Below the pieces are notes generated by a model that had not been told where the DNA came from, did no database searches, and saw nothing but the letters and a program-made list of their open reading frames with translations. From assembly GCA_900316965.1 (NCBI GenBank), contig ONEY01000007.1, forward strand, positions 58,501-122,500: 64,000 nucleotides of DNA, given 5' to 3'. Within the stretch, counting starts at the first letter, position 1. The number at the start of each line of letters is the position of its first letter. This stretch comes from an uncultured Bacteroidales bacterium (GTDB lineage: Bacteria > Bacteroidota > Bacteroidia > Bacteroidales > P3). The position numbers were made by a program, and so were the translations under genes. Positions 18,601 to 26,889 of this stretch are shown here, one piece after another.

Positions 18601-19002
18601 TGCTGTTTTGGCTTGTGTGTGCTGGTACTCCTTGGGCACATCGTAACGCTTCTGCAGCTCTAACCACGTGTCGTGGTCAACGCCGATATTGGGTGTCAAC
18701 CCAACCGTCGCGGGATTCACTCTCCCTGCAACATAGTCGGTGGCGACAACGTCCCATCTCTCTCCTCTATCGCTTCTCCGCAATTCGCCCTTTGTGGCGT
18801 ATACCCACCATCCTGTCTCTCGGTTCTGCACTATCGTGTATCCGTCGGCATCATGCAGCCGGTGGTAGTACTCGTCTCCCGATAACAGGCATCGCAATGT
18901 GTCTCCGTTGGGTTGTATTCTGATTGCGGGTGCATTGAAAATGGGCGCCGCTGCGCATTGAAATGCGATAGCGATAAGGACTAATAAAAAGATTTTTTTC
19001 AT
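15676..19002 (-). CDS. M6 family metalloprotease with fibronectin III and repeat domains, T9SS-sorted
   Basis: 1108 residues with a signal peptide (ending near QCAAA). The peptidase domain occupies about 30-530: a DGYTIVQNRETGWW N-terminal part, NIVIFVRFSDD, and the zinc motif FCHEMFHTLGAPDLY (HExxH) near residue 330. A fibronectin III-like domain follows (about 535-615; SANLSWSGNTDNYTLQWRVSG), then a beta-rich region. Three tandem bacterial-repeat modules lie at about 835-1035 (FDYWVTEDD, FKHWQDP, FVHWTDN), and a short type A sorting domain with GVYILRIEG closes the protein. It is likely a secreted protease digesting extracellular protein. The mature enzyme may be processed between domains, as in other M6 proteases. 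Confidence 0.9.
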   Translation of the reverse strand: MKKIFLLVLIAIAFQCAAAPIFNAPAIRIQPNGDTLRCLLSGDEYYHRLHDADGYTIVQNRETGWWVYATKGELRRSDRGERWDVVATDYVAGRVNPATVGLTPNIGVDHDTWLELQKRYDVPKEYQHTQAKTAGRNHGTLNNIVIFVRFSDDSEISTPFSTIDYMFNDSSANSNSMYNYFKHASYNKIYIPTHYYPAPNGNNVLSYQDSMPRGYYLPYNAVTAPNGYADDNERRSREFGLLERAVNYINANNPVSTSLNLDMDNDGEIDNICFVVKGTYTGWSDLLWPHKWSLYDRQVYINGKRVYTFNLQLEGSGEHYFSSSTFCHEMFHTLGAPDLYRYETQTEVSGVGSWDLMCSNTTPPQHMSAYMKWKYGNWLDSIPEITVPGTYTLHSLADDDYSNCVYKIAAQEPHQWYVLEYRDNTELFETALPGKGLIIFRVDDRYNGNANYDGVTYFDEVYLFRPNAHNDTTNGTLNQAYYSANTTRTAFNPSTNPHPWLTGNVLDSTISISNVTSPGTTISFTYSDLRGCRVPTNMATSNISGNSANLSWSGNTDNYTLQWRVSGLNNITNVSVSGSSHNLTNLSLSTEYQWRVKSLCASGDSSDYTEWQTFRTESCAAMQATEIGNQYSTTYHLPINTYYNYSYSQMIYLPAEINGEMNISKIAFNYASNNELDTKTECHIYLGHTSQTTFDNNTSMVPYSQLYKVYEGPIHCTSGWNEIDLDSTFHYDGTSNLVVAIWDNSGSYSSSAHRFYCSTLGNQYRSLTYFSDDFSPCPYSSSMSGNAMRQQYRPNIRFRGCLPADHTVTIVNNTPNLGTVSGAGQYNDGESVTITATPAADCEFDYWVTEDDTIQANPYTFTVNSDVTFTAYFSQPTYTVTVTATAGGTVDGGGDYVQGSMATVTATPYEHYQFKHWQDPATNDIVSENPYTFVVSGDRTLVATFDKDKYRVHVGSANPELGEAWFTTEESSMNLNDDSIAYGTEITLFAQPNTGMPNMVSTFVHWTDNGSTENPRTITVTNDFSANALFSGSTDIEIAEGDITVYTTHRDVHIVGAEGKSMHLYDITGRKICEAKGSGHTTIHVNNNGVYILRIEGAATKKIVIVEG

Positions 19003-19168
19003 TTGTAGGTGCTTTAATTGTATTGTTTTGTTGTTTGTTATTTGTTATAATGGTATTATCAATATTTATAAGTTGTAGCTCTTTTTAATATTGCGCAAAT
19101 CGCCACTCTTTATTCTTCACTCTTCTTCAATCATTCTTCAGCCATTACTTAACGCAATAGTACGCTCG

Positions 19169-20119
19169 TTATTGTTTCTCTTCCTCACTTTTGCTTCTTT
19201 CTACGTATTTTTTTGCTCGTAGCGCCATGTTTTTTCTCAATAGTTCGCTGTATAGCGTCAAATCTAGTCGATGGTAGTTGCCGTCCTTGCCAATGAGGGG
19301 TATCATATAGTCTTCATGCTTATAGTTGTCTATTTGCAACAATAGTGTTGTGGTGTCTAGGGCTATGATGAGTGTGTCGCCGTGCCGTGTATCTACTATC
19401 GTGGCCGGCGTGTTGTCTCTGCGCCAATTTACGGGGTTTATGGCTATCTTGTTGCCGTCGCTGAGCAATGGCATAGCGCAGCTGTTGTCTCTCACCGAGT
19501 TGTAGCATATCGTTACTCCCAAGTCATCGCTGTCTTTGGCTGCCTCTATATGGGCGGTTTTGGCTATGTCGTCAGCGGTGACTTTGTACCCTATTACGTA
19601 TGCGGCAATCAGTCGGCGGTATGTCTCTTCATCCATTTCTTTCAGCAAGTCGACAACGGCCATGGCTCCTTGGCTGAATCCGGCAAGTATGAACGGTCGC
19701 CCGTTGTTGTAATGCTCTAAATAGTATTTGAATGCTTTGCGCACATCGTTGTAAGCCAACGGCATACGTACTTCTGTCAAGCTGTCTGAAGCGTAGGTCT
19801 CCATCGTGCATTGACGATAGAAGGGTGTGTAATAGTTCAATTCTCCTGCCAGCAGCTTGTCAACACCTCTCATCTCGCCCAGCATCATCTCTCTTATACT
19901 GTCGTTGTAGGTGTCGGCATAATGGATTGTGTCTCCATCTCTAACGTAGTCGCTGCATTCGGTCGATATGATGTAAAATACATCTACATCTGCACCGCGT
20001 TCTGATATGTACCACTGAGTACTTAGTGAGTACTTAGGCGTGTCGGGTAGGGGGGATTCTTTCGTTTTGCATGCTCCAACAACTAGCGTCAAGCATATCA
20101 AGTAAACTATCCTTTTCAT
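19169..20119 (-). CDS. DUF3089 family lipoprotein (alpha/beta hydrolase-like)
   Basis: Chosen start 20119 gives about 316 residues beginning MKRIVYLICL with a lipobox ending VVGAC, so it is a lipoprotein. The longer open frame to 20248 would read through a terminator hairpin and is rejected. DUF3089 features visible are QWYISERGADVDVFYI early, and ILAGFSQGAMAVVDLL with the nucleophile-elbow G-F-S-Q-G, followed by VIGYKVTADDI. The family is thought to be esterase-like alpha/beta hydrolases; no substrate is known. It is downstream of the DUF362 gene but separated from it by the terminator. Confidence 0.8.
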   Translation of the reverse strand: MKRIVYLICLTLVVGACKTKESPLPDTPKYSLSTQWYISERGADVDVFYIISTECSDYVRDGDTIHYADTYNDSIREMMLGEMRGVDKLLAGELNYYTPFYRQCTMETYASDSLTEVRMPLAYNDVRKAFKYYLEHYNNGRPFILAGFSQGAMAVVDLLKEMDEETYRRLIAAYVIGYKVTADDIAKTAHIEAAKDSDDLGVTICYNSVRDNSCAMPLLSDGNKIAINPVNWRRDNTPATIVDTRHGDTLIIALDTTTLLLQIDNYKHEDYMIPLIGKDGNYHRLDLTLYSELLRKNMALRAKKYVERSKSEEEKQ

Positions 20120-20137
20120 GGCATCTGATAAGGAAAA

Positions 20138-20176
20138 GCAACGCAACACCATTCTTTGGGGAGGGTCTTGCGTTGC
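20138..20176 (-). terminator. Terminator after the DUF362 gene
   Basis: On the minus strand a 9-bp stem GCAACGCAA/TTGCGTTGC with a 21-nt loop is followed by TTTTCC. It lies between the DUF362 stop and the DUF3089 start and argues for the short DUF3089 start. Confidence 0.55.
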
Positions 20177-20249
20177 AATCTCTTTGTTCTTTTTCTTTAT
20201 TCTAGTGAATGGTTGATGGATTTCTCTCGGAAACATCTTACCTCTCACT

Positions 20250-21257
20250 CTACTGATCTATTCTTTTGAGGTTGTACTTGCGGCTTCCAAGCCCTATCTT
20301 CTCTGCATGCTCTATGGTGTGTATGCCGTGCTGTTTCTCTATTCTGGCTTTGAGGGCTGTGGCGTCGTCGCCTTCCACATCGTTGTGTCCATAGATGAGG
20401 TCGAGGCATGCCTGATCTAGTGCCACTGGGTCGGTCGAGGCTAAGATTCCTATGTTCTTCATCTCGGGTGCGTGGGGGTTGCCGTCGCAGTCGCAGTCAA
20501 CGCTGATATTGTTCATCACGTTTATATATATGATGTTGCGCCCTTCTTGCTTGAAATAGTTGTGCACTCCCTGCGCGGCTGCTGCCATACTTTCCAGAAA
20601 ATGGTCTTGTGGCAGTTTGTTGTCGACATAATCCCACGCCTCTCCGGCTTTCTCTACTTCCTCATAGGCTCCGGCACTGTGTATGTATAGCTTGCCGGCT
20701 GTTGAGGCAACTCCTATCGAGGCGTTCTTCAGCACTCCACCATATCCGCCCATAGCGTGCCCCTTAAAGTGGGCTAGATTGACCATGAAATCGTAGTTGG
20801 CCAGATGGCTTCCCACTATGTCGTATTTGATGTGCGTGGTGTCGGCTACTCCTATCTTCATGGTGCCTTCCTCATCCATGATGTCAAATTTTGCTATCTC
20901 TAGGAATCCATGCTCTTTGATTGTTTTCCAATGGCTTTCGTTATCCATGCGTGTTCCAGGATATGCGGTGTTGCATTCCACTAGGGTACCGTTGACTTCC
21001 TTGACAAAGGCTCCAATCAACTCGGGACTTAGATAATTGGTGTTGCCTCCTTCTCCCGAGCTTATCTTTACCGCCACACGACCTTCGGCTTTCACTCCTA
21101 GGGCTTTGTATATCTCTATCAAGCTCTCTGGTGTGATCTCGGCGGTCATAAAAACTGTCGGTGTATCTTGCTTCGGCTCTGTCGGCTCCATTGTCTTTTG
21201 TTTACAACCAACAAAAAGTATACTTGCTGCAAAAGTTAGTAAAATGAACTTTTTCAT
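20250..21257 (-). CDS. DUF362 domain-containing lipoprotein
   Basis: 335 residues with a lipoprotein signal (SILFVGCKQ, Cys near residue 18). DUF362 features are VAVKISSGEGGNTNYLSPELI, then VECNTAYPGTRMD, NLAHFKGHAMGGYGGVLKN and DPVALDQACLDLI. DUF362 proteins are frequently fused to or found near 4Fe-4S ferredoxin domains; no ferredoxin Cys cluster is seen here, only DCDCDGNPH in the middle. The function is not established. A promoter element sits at 21294-21301. Confidence 0.85.
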   Translation of the reverse strand: MKKFILLTFAASILFVGCKQKTMEPTEPKQDTPTVFMTAEITPESLIEIYKALGVKAEGRVAVKISSGEGGNTNYLSPELIGAFVKEVNGTLVECNTAYPGTRMDNESHWKTIKEHGFLEIAKFDIMDEEGTMKIGVADTTHIKYDIVGSHLANYDFMVNLAHFKGHAMGGYGGVLKNASIGVASTAGKLYIHSAGAYEEVEKAGEAWDYVDNKLPQDHFLESMAAAAQGVHNYFKQEGRNIIYINVMNNISVDCDCDGNPHAPEMKNIGILASTDPVALDQACLDLIYGHNDVEGDDATALKARIEKQHGIHTIEHAEKIGLGSRKYNLKRIDQ

Positions 21258-21293
21258 TGTGTTATATTTATTTTAATGTATTATAATAAAATG

Positions 21294-21301
21294 CAAATAT
21301 A
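21294..21301 (-). promoter_or_regulatory. -7 promoter element for the DUF362 gene
   Basis: The minus strand reads TATATTTG (TAnnTTTG), 37 nt ahead of the start codon in an A/T-rich leader. Confidence 0.6.
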
Positions 21302-21437
21302 ATAATTTTTATTCTTACACAACAAACCAAACTCTCCGACTTTCTCTATTTCTGTCTGTTATGCCTGCTGAATTGCATGTTTTATGCCTGTGTTATCGTT
21401 AATGGATTGTCTGCCGATCTCTTTTTTGCATCTTGTG

Positions 21438-21815
21438 TCACTCTTCGTCGTTCTTGGCGTTGGGCACAAAGAATATCACCGTTAAGGCTCCTACAGCTCC
21501 TGCCGTTGGCACTATGATGCGTGCTATGGATCCCGCGGGAATGAAAACAAAGGTGGAAAGCAGCACCATCGCTGTCATTATGCCTACCGCACCTGCTTTC
21601 TGCGTCGCTGTCATTCCGCCGCGTCGCTGATAGCTGCGTATATATTTGCCCAACCACGACGCCAGCAACCACGCCTGTAACTTGGGCGACGACCTGTAGA
21701 ACAACCATGATGCTAATAGCAGGAATGGCGTTGTCGGCAATCCCGGCACCACAACGCCCAATGCGCCTAACCCTACGGCTATTAAACCTATTGCAATATA
21801 TATGTTCTTTTTCAT
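21438..21815 (-). CDS. DUF454 (YbaN) family inner-membrane protein
   Basis: 125 residues with hydrophobic segments at about 5-40 and 75-115 and the YbaN hallmark GLPTTPFLLLASWLFYRSSP, followed by WLGKYIRSYQ. The length equals the family norm. The function is unknown. It starts 22 nt downstream of the retropepsin/PDZ gene and is probably in its transcript. Confidence 0.9.
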   Translation of the reverse strand: MKKNIYIAIGLIAVGLGALGVVVPGLPTTPFLLLASWLFYRSSPKLQAWLLASWLGKYIRSYQRRGGMTATQKAGAVGIMTAMVLLSTFVFIPAGSIARIIVPTAGAVGALTVIFFVPNAKNDEE

Positions 21816-21837
21816 CTCTCAGTTCCTGTCGTCTTCT

Positions 21838-23007
21838 CTATATTTTGGGTTCATCAAAATGGAATGCTATCTCCTCTGTCTCGCTTCCTCGCTCTATGGT
21901 AAGGGTCACCGAGTCAAGTTTGTCGAGAAGATGCCGCTGCTCTTCAAAGGTTATCTCACTCACATTGCGACCGTTTATTTTCTTTATGTGGTCACCGTTC
22001 TTCAATCCGGCCTTCTCGGCATTGGAGCCTTGGTAGAGGCAGTTGACGACCCAGCAGCCGAGGGTGCGGCTGCGGTCGTTGTAGGAAAATCCATGTTGGG
22101 GACTCTCAAAGGGCTCTTCGTATTTGGCGTTGGGTTTCAGATATAAACGTTTGCCGCTGAGGTCTATAATCATGTCGAAACGCTCCCATAATTCGTTACC
22201 GACAATAGCGATGTACTCTCCTTCGGAAAGGGCACCTTCGGTGTTGTCGCTGTAATCCATCGTAATGTCGTTCAGAGTGTAACTGCCTATTGTGACACTC
22301 TTCGCCCTAAAATCGCTGCCAGATGAGCTCCCGCCAATGCCACCGTAAATACAGGAATAATGCATCTGAGGCGAGATTGTCTTTAAGCTATGCTGGCTGG
22401 CAACGAGGCTTGTCAATGTGACTGTACCTGCGCTTCCAAGGTCTATCAATGTCTCGCCTTCTATTGTGTTTCCGTCTCGGATTACTATTTTCATGGGTAC
22501 ATAGATTCTGTCGTCTTCATATCGTATGGGTATTGATGTGTACCCATTGGTGTCTCCTATCTTGTCCCATATACCCATCATCTCGTCTACATAGTTTATG
22601 GCTATAATCTTCCCTCCCATATTGTCAATGCCTAGAATGCCGTCGGCTTGATCGCCAAGGATGGGCTTTAGTTGTATGATGGGTGAGATTTTGCTTATGT
22701 ATTCTTTGTCGGCGACGATATATGTTAGCTCGTTAAGGATGATAAGCACATTTTCGACATTGTTCCCGGCACCTCCCATTTGGGCATTCTCTATATTTTT
22801 GTATTGGAGCTTGCTGTCGGCTAGGTAGATGCTGTCTATGCAGGTGTATGGAGCACCGGTGTCGAATGCCAATCGTGCCGGATGTCCGTTCACAGTTGTC
22901 TCGAGATAAATGTGACCGTAACAACTGACTTTGTTCATCTGCTGTTGCGCCATAACAAGGCTACAACAGAGGAACACGCCTATTGTGGCAATCAAAAGTC
23001 TTTTCAT
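21838..23007 (-). CDS. Retropepsin-like aspartyl protease with C-terminal PDZ domain
   Basis: 389 residues with a signal peptide (FLCCSLVMAQ). An aspartyl protease domain has LAFDTGAPYTCIDS with the active-site DTG at residues 49-51. A second half has TLIDLGSAGTVTLTS, where DLGSAG replaces the usual DTGS, so that half may be inactive or diverged. The last ~100 residues form a PDZ domain (GSNAEKAGLKNGDHIKKINGRNV). This architecture is common in Bacteroidota periplasmic proteins. Retropepsin domains act as dimers, or as an internal pair as here. The terminator of the neighbouring DUF1015 gene lies just upstream, so it is a separate transcript. Confidence 0.85.
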   Translation of the reverse strand: MKRLLIATIGVFLCCSLVMAQQQMNKVSCYGHIYLETTVNGHPARLAFDTGAPYTCIDSIYLADSKLQYKNIENAQMGGAGNNVENVLIILNELTYIVADKEYISKISPIIQLKPILGDQADGILGIDNMGGKIIAINYVDEMMGIWDKIGDTNGYTSIPIRYEDDRIYVPMKIVIRDGNTIEGETLIDLGSAGTVTLTSLVASQHSLKTISPQMHYSCIYGGIGGSSSGSDFRAKSVTIGSYTLNDITMDYSDNTEGALSEGEYIAIVGNELWERFDMIIDLSGKRLYLKPNAKYEEPFESPQHGFSYNDRSRTLGCWVVNCLYQGSNAEKAGLKNGDHIKKINGRNVSEITFEEQRHLLDKLDSVTLTIERGSETEEIAFHFDEPKI

Positions 23008-23029
23008 GATTGTTTTGTTGGTAATAAAA

Positions 23030-23059
23030 AATGTGGCTGCCTATACTGGCAGCCACATT
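23030..23059 (-). terminator. Intrinsic terminator after the DUF1015 gene
   Basis: A 12-bp perfect stem (AATGTGGCTGCC with GGCAGCCACATT) and a 6-nt loop are followed on the minus strand by a T-run. It lies 15 nt after the DUF1015 stop. Confidence 0.85.
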
Positions 23060-23073
23060 ATATTTGCTTTTAA

Positions 23074-24307
23074 CTAGCAGAGCTCGTGGATCACGAGGCC
23101 GGAGCGAAGCTTGGGCTCGAACCAGGTGGTCTTTGGAGGCATGATGTTGCCGGTGTCGGCAATGTCGATAATCTGCTTCATGCTTACAGGATAGAGGGCG
23201 AAGGCAACCTTCATCTCGCCGTTGTCAACACGACGTTTCAGTTCGCCTAAACCGCGGATACCGCCAACGAAGTCGATGCGCTTGTCGGTGCGGAGATCCT
23301 TGATGCCAAGCACCTTGTCGAGGACGAGGTTGCTGAGGATGGTGACGTCGAGCACTCCGATGGGGTCGTTGTCATTATAGGTGCCGGGCTTGGCGGTCAT
23401 CTTGTACCAATGGCCATCGAGGTACATGCTGTGCTCATGCAACTTGGCGGGCTTGTAGATCTCGGTGCCCATGTCCTGCAGTTCGTAGCTCTCGCCAACG
23501 GCGGCGATGAACTGCTCTTTGCTGAGACCGTTGAGGTCTTTCACAACGCGGTTGTAGTCGATGACGTTCAGTTGGTTGTCGGGGAATATGACGGTCATGA
23601 AGTAGTTGTACTCTTCCTTGCCGGTGTGGTGGGGGTTCTGCTCCTTCTTCTCCTGTCCCACGAGGGCGGCGGCGGCGCTGCGGTGGTGGCCGTCGGCGAT
23701 GTACATTGCGGGAACTTGTTTGTCGAAGAGCTCAACGAGTTCGGCAATCATGGCTTTGTCGTCGATAACCCAGAAGCGGTGGCCGAAGCCGTCCTCTTTG
23801 GCGATGAAGTCATAGATGGGCTTGTTGGCGGTGACGCTGGCGACGATCTCGTCGATGCGTTTCACAGGCGTTGGTGATGCGGACGTGTTTCATGCGGTCC
23901 TCTTCCTTGTCTTTGCGGGTGAGCTCATGTTTCTTGATGACTTTGTTCACATAGTCCTCGCTGTAGGCGCATGCTACAATACCATACTGCCATTTTGCGT
24001 TGGCGTCCTTGGGATTCATGCTCTGGGCGTAGATGTAGAGTTTCTCCTCTTCGTCTTTTACCAACCAGCCAAGGTCCTTGAACATGTTGTAGTTCTTAAC
24101 AACCTGGAGGTACACTTCGGGCGAGTGCTCGTCGGTGCCTTTGGGAAGGTCGATCTCTGCCTTGGTTACATGCAATAAGCTATAGGGATTGCCCTCGCAC
24201 TCTACGCGGGCTTCTTCTGAATTCAATACGTCATAGGGACGTGATGCCAGTTTCTCGACGATGTCCACCGGGGGGCGGAATCCTTTAAAGGGTTTGATAA
24301 CGCTCAT
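23074..24307 (-). pseudogene. DUF1015 family protein gene, broken by a frameshift/short deletion near 23866
   Basis: The N-terminal piece (24307 to about 23868) begins MSVIKPFKGFRPP and contains ASRPYDVLNSEEA, GTDEHSPEVY and HELTRKDKEEDRMKHVRI. It then enters a frame that stops at 23810. The rest of the family resumes in the +1 frame (from about 23870 to 23074: IDEIVASVTANKPIYDF, MYIADGHHRSAAA, FPDNQLNVIDYN, RTDKRIDFVGGIRGL). DUF1015 proteins are one chain of about 400-420 residues. At the junction the expected EPVFFAYP-like block after the RITNA stretch is missing, so a deletion of roughly 30 nt (not a multiple of three) fits better than one lost base. A GTG at 23865 could in principle restart translation. 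Promoter and terminator are intact. Confidence 0.85.
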
Positions 24308-24352
24308 ATTTGTATTTTTTTAATTGTTGATTTTTACTCTAATTTGGAATTG

Positions 24353-24360
24353 CAAAGATA
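24353..24360 (-). promoter_or_regulatory. -7 promoter element for the DUF1015 gene
   Basis: The minus strand reads TATCTTTG (TAnnTTTG), 46 nt upstream of the DUF1015 start. Confidence 0.65.
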
Positions 24361-24384
24361 CACATTATATTTGATATGGAGAAA

Positions 24385-25821
24385 TTATTTTTCTTCTGTG
24401 CGGAAAATCTTGTAGCCAATCATGGCGATGGCGATGGACATCAGGGGAGAGATGATGTTGAAGAAGCAGTAGGGGAGATATGTCAGTGTGGGTACATGAA
24501 GCACGAGCGACTGGGTCATGCCGCAGGTGTTCCACGGCACAAGTACCGATGTTACCGTCGCCGAGTCTTCGGTGGATCGGCTCAGCAGCCGCCCCTCATA
24601 TCCTTTCTCTTTGTATAGCTTTTTGAATATGTTGCCGGTGAGCACAATGCTAAGATACTGGTCACCGGTGACCATGTTGGCAAAAATACCGGTGCCTACG
24701 GTGGTGCTAACCAGCGTTCGGCGACCTCTTATGCCGCGCGCCAACGCCGACGTAATGCTTTGTATCATGCCTGTGCCTGTCATCGCGCCGCCGAAAGCCG
24801 AGGCGCAAAAGATCAAGAATACTGTGCTCAGCATGCCTCGCATGCCTCGGGTTTGGACAAGGGCGTTGAGGGCTTCGTTGCCGGCGTCGAGGGTGGTGCC
24901 GCTATAGTATGTCAGCATCAAGCCTCTGAAGGTGTTGCCCTCGCCTACGTGCTGCACAATATCGGGTTGTGCCACAAGCATTGTCATTCCTGCCAACGCT
25001 GCCGACAGAAACAGCACAATGGCGGCGGGAAGCTTTAGCGCTATGAATATCGCTGTTGCCAAGGGCACTAGCAGCAGCCAGGGATTGATGGAAAATAGTC
25101 CTTGCAACCCTTCGGCAAATTGCTCTGATTGTATCACACTTTCTGTCGAATGGCACAGGCTTGCTATCAAAAACACGATTAGGGCAATGCTGAACGACGG
25201 CACCGTGGTAATGAGCATATAGCGTATGTGCTTGAACAGTGGCACTTCACCCACCGACGACGCCAGAACGGTGGTGTCGGAGAGGGGCGATATCTTGTCA
25301 CCAAAGTAGGCTCCCGATATTATGGCGCCTGCTGTCCACCCCACATCGTACCCTTGCGCAGTGCCTATGCCCATCAAGGCTATGCCGATGGTGGCTATCG
25401 TTGTCCACGAACTACCGGTCACTAGTGACACTAAGGCGCTGATAAGACATACTATAAACAAAAATATTGAGGGACTTACAATTTTCATGCCGTAGTATAT
25501 CATCGTCGGCACCACACCGCTCAGCATCCAACTTCCCGACACGGCTCCTATGAGGAACAGTATCAGTATCGCCCCGCCGATGGTTTTGACATTGTCCGAG
25601 ATGGCTTGGTCGATGTTCTTCCACGGCACCTTGTAGAACACCATCCCCATCGTCACCGCCACCGCCGCTGCCACGAGCAGCGCCGTCTGGCTTGCCCCGT
25701 CGAGGGCGTCCGAGCCGAACTCGCGGATAACGAGCACCTGCAGCGCCACCAGCACCACCAAGGGTATCAGCGCCAAAGTCCAGTGAATGCGTGGCTTTTC
25801 GACATTATCCTTCTTATCCAT
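24385..25821 (-). CDS. nhaC: Na+/H+ antiporter NhaC family
   Basis: From the ATG at 25819-25821 (MDKKDNVEKPRIHW) the protein has about 478 residues and some twelve hydrophobic segments. Family motifs include TGSSWTTIATIGIALMGIG, GAIISGAYFGDKISPLSDTT and a late NTCGMTQSLVL. It exchanges sodium for protons across the inner membrane, supporting pH and salt homeostasis. The frame is open to 25947, but those 42 residues cross the promoter element and are rejected. The gene stands alone, divergent from the AT-rich cassette. Confidence 0.92.
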   Translation of the reverse strand: MDKKDNVEKPRIHWTLALIPLVVLVALQVLVIREFGSDALDGASQTALLVAAAVAVTMGMVFYKVPWKNIDQAISDNVKTIGGAILILFLIGAVSGSWMLSGVVPTMIYYGMKIVSPSIFLFIVCLISALVSLVTGSSWTTIATIGIALMGIGTAQGYDVGWTAGAIISGAYFGDKISPLSDTTVLASSVGEVPLFKHIRYMLITTVPSFSIALIVFLIASLCHSTESVIQSEQFAEGLQGLFSINPWLLLVPLATAIFIALKLPAAIVLFLSAALAGMTMLVAQPDIVQHVGEGNTFRGLMLTYYSGTTLDAGNEALNALVQTRGMRGMLSTVFLIFCASAFGGAMTGTGMIQSITSALARGIRGRRTLVSTTVGTGIFANMVTGDQYLSIVLTGNIFKKLYKEKGYEGRLLSRSTEDSATVTSVLVPWNTCGMTQSLVLHVPTLTYLPYCFFNIISPLMSIAIAMIGYKIFRTEEK

Positions 25822-25841
25822 AGCTATGCAGTTATCGGTTG

Positions 25842-25849
25842 CAAAGATA
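25842..25849 (-). promoter_or_regulatory. -7 promoter element for nhaC
   Basis: The minus strand reads TATCTTTG, 20 nt ahead of the chosen nhaC start. It supports the internal start at 25821. Confidence 0.65.
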
Positions 25850-25905
25850 CTCTTTTTTTTGCAATAATGTGGAGATAATTTTTTTTCCATGTGGCGGGAA
25901 ATGTG

Positions 25906-25913
25906 TATATTTG
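25906..25913 (+). promoter_or_regulatory. -7 promoter element for the AT-rich cassette
   Basis: TATATTTG (TAnnTTTG) lies 197 nt ahead of the first cassette gene and is the only clear promoter-like element found on this strand in the gap. Confidence 0.45.
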
Positions 25914-26110
25914 CAGTGTGAAACGAAAACGGGACGATGCTGAACAATGCTCATAACTTACTGATAGTCACCCCCCCCACGAATCACACAAGTGATCGTC
26001 GGGAGTATTTCATTTTTGTTTTTAATTCAATTGCCTCTCTCTGCCGCAAGTTTGTGGCGGAAAGGTTTTGTTTTGTCTAAATACATTATACCCATTTAAT
26101 ATTATATAAT
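25914..26110 (+). other. Long leader of the AT-rich cassette with a C8 tract
   Basis: About 195 nt between the promoter element and the first cassette ATG. It carries an uninterrupted run of eight C (25971-25978), a short CCGC/GCGG inverted repeat near 26042-26060, and a final A/T-rich stretch. No open frame of note is seen. Confidence 0.4.
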
Positions 26111-26614
26111 ATGGCAACAGTTAAATACAGAATTGATGGGAATCTATTGCCCATTGACATCCAAACAGCAAATGGGAATTATCAAATCCTAGCCAAAACA
26201 GTTGTGGCTCCTGATGGTGACAAATGTGTGATATACGACTGCTATTGCGTATCTCTTAACAATGTCCAACCCAATGCTACCGATATTGAGTACTACATCG
26301 GCAAAATCAGACAGATTGCTAATTTGTACGAACAAGGTCTCACCTCAAAAGAAATAATTAAAAGGATGGCAGAAGACCACGTCAACCAACATGGACGAAT
26401 TATAGACAATGACTTAATGATGATTGTTTCTGCACTACGACGTATACTAGAGGCAATAGAAGGCGAGTGTGATGGAAAACAGTTGATACTGACCGCACTT
26501 GAAGTTGTACTCAACACCTATGTTGACAAAGTCTTTGTGACTATATACAATCAAACTCCATTTGGCCTACAACCACAATTAGTATCAATGAAGCAATATA
26601 TGAACAATAAATAA
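26111..26614 (+). CDS. Unknown protein, first gene of AT-rich cassette
   Basis: 167 residues, no signal peptide, no membrane segment. The first ~65 residues look beta-rich (VKYRIDGNLLPIDIQ, QILAKTVVAPDGDKCVIYDC). The remainder looks helical (TDIEYYIGKIRQIANLYEQG, SALRRILEAIEGE). I do not recognise the family. It is followed after 6 nt by the next cassette gene, so the four genes form an operon. Codons favour A/T-ending forms, unlike the neighbours, which suggests acquisition by transfer. Confidence 0.7.
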   Translation: MATVKYRIDGNLLPIDIQTANGNYQILAKTVVAPDGDKCVIYDCYCVSLNNVQPNATDIEYYIGKIRQIANLYEQGLTSKEIIKRMAEDHVNQHGRIIDNDLMMIVSALRRILEAIEGECDGKQLILTALEVVLNTYVDKVFVTIYNQTPFGLQPQLVSMKQYMNNK

Positions 26615-26620
26615 AATAAT

Positions 26621-26884
26621 ATGAGGAATTATAATACAGAAGCGGAAATGACTTACATCCCAAATGTTAGTTGGAAACGAAATACCATTTGTCAAATGTA
26701 TAATGAGCATTGTGATTATACAGACATACAAGGGTATTTTGCAGAACAACTTGAACTAAATCCCAAACTTTTAGCGTGGTTATTCGACGACAGTAGATTA
26801 TTCGGGAAGTCTCCTCTTTCTCTTGACGAAGAAAGATATGAGGCTTTTCAAGATTTTTACAACTCATTAGACATTTGGGATTAA
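26621..26884 (+). CDS. Unknown small acidic protein, second gene of AT-rich cassette
   Basis: 87 residues, soluble and acidic toward the end (LSLDEERYEAFQDFYNSL). It has several aromatic residues and two Cys (NTICQMYNEHCDY). No family recognised. It is 6 nt after gene one and 5 nt ahead of the third gene (or overlaps it by 10 nt if the upstream ATG at 26875 is used). Its size and place could fit an adaptor, inhibitor or antitoxin-like partner, but this is only inference from layout. Confidence 0.65.
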   Translation: MRNYNTEAEMTYIPNVSWKRNTICQMYNEHCDYTDIQGYFAEQLELNPKLLAWLFDDSRLFGKSPLSLDEERYEAFQDFYNSLDIWD

Positions 26885-26889
26885 TAGCT

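Noticed and set aside
20120..20248. Longer N-terminus for the DUF3089 protein
   Set aside because: It would cross a terminator hairpin and place the lipobox 60 residues into the protein.
23810..23870. Programmed ribosomal frameshift in the DUF1015 gene
   Set aside because: No slippery heptamer or downstream stem is seen, and a conserved block is missing as well, so damage or error is more likely.
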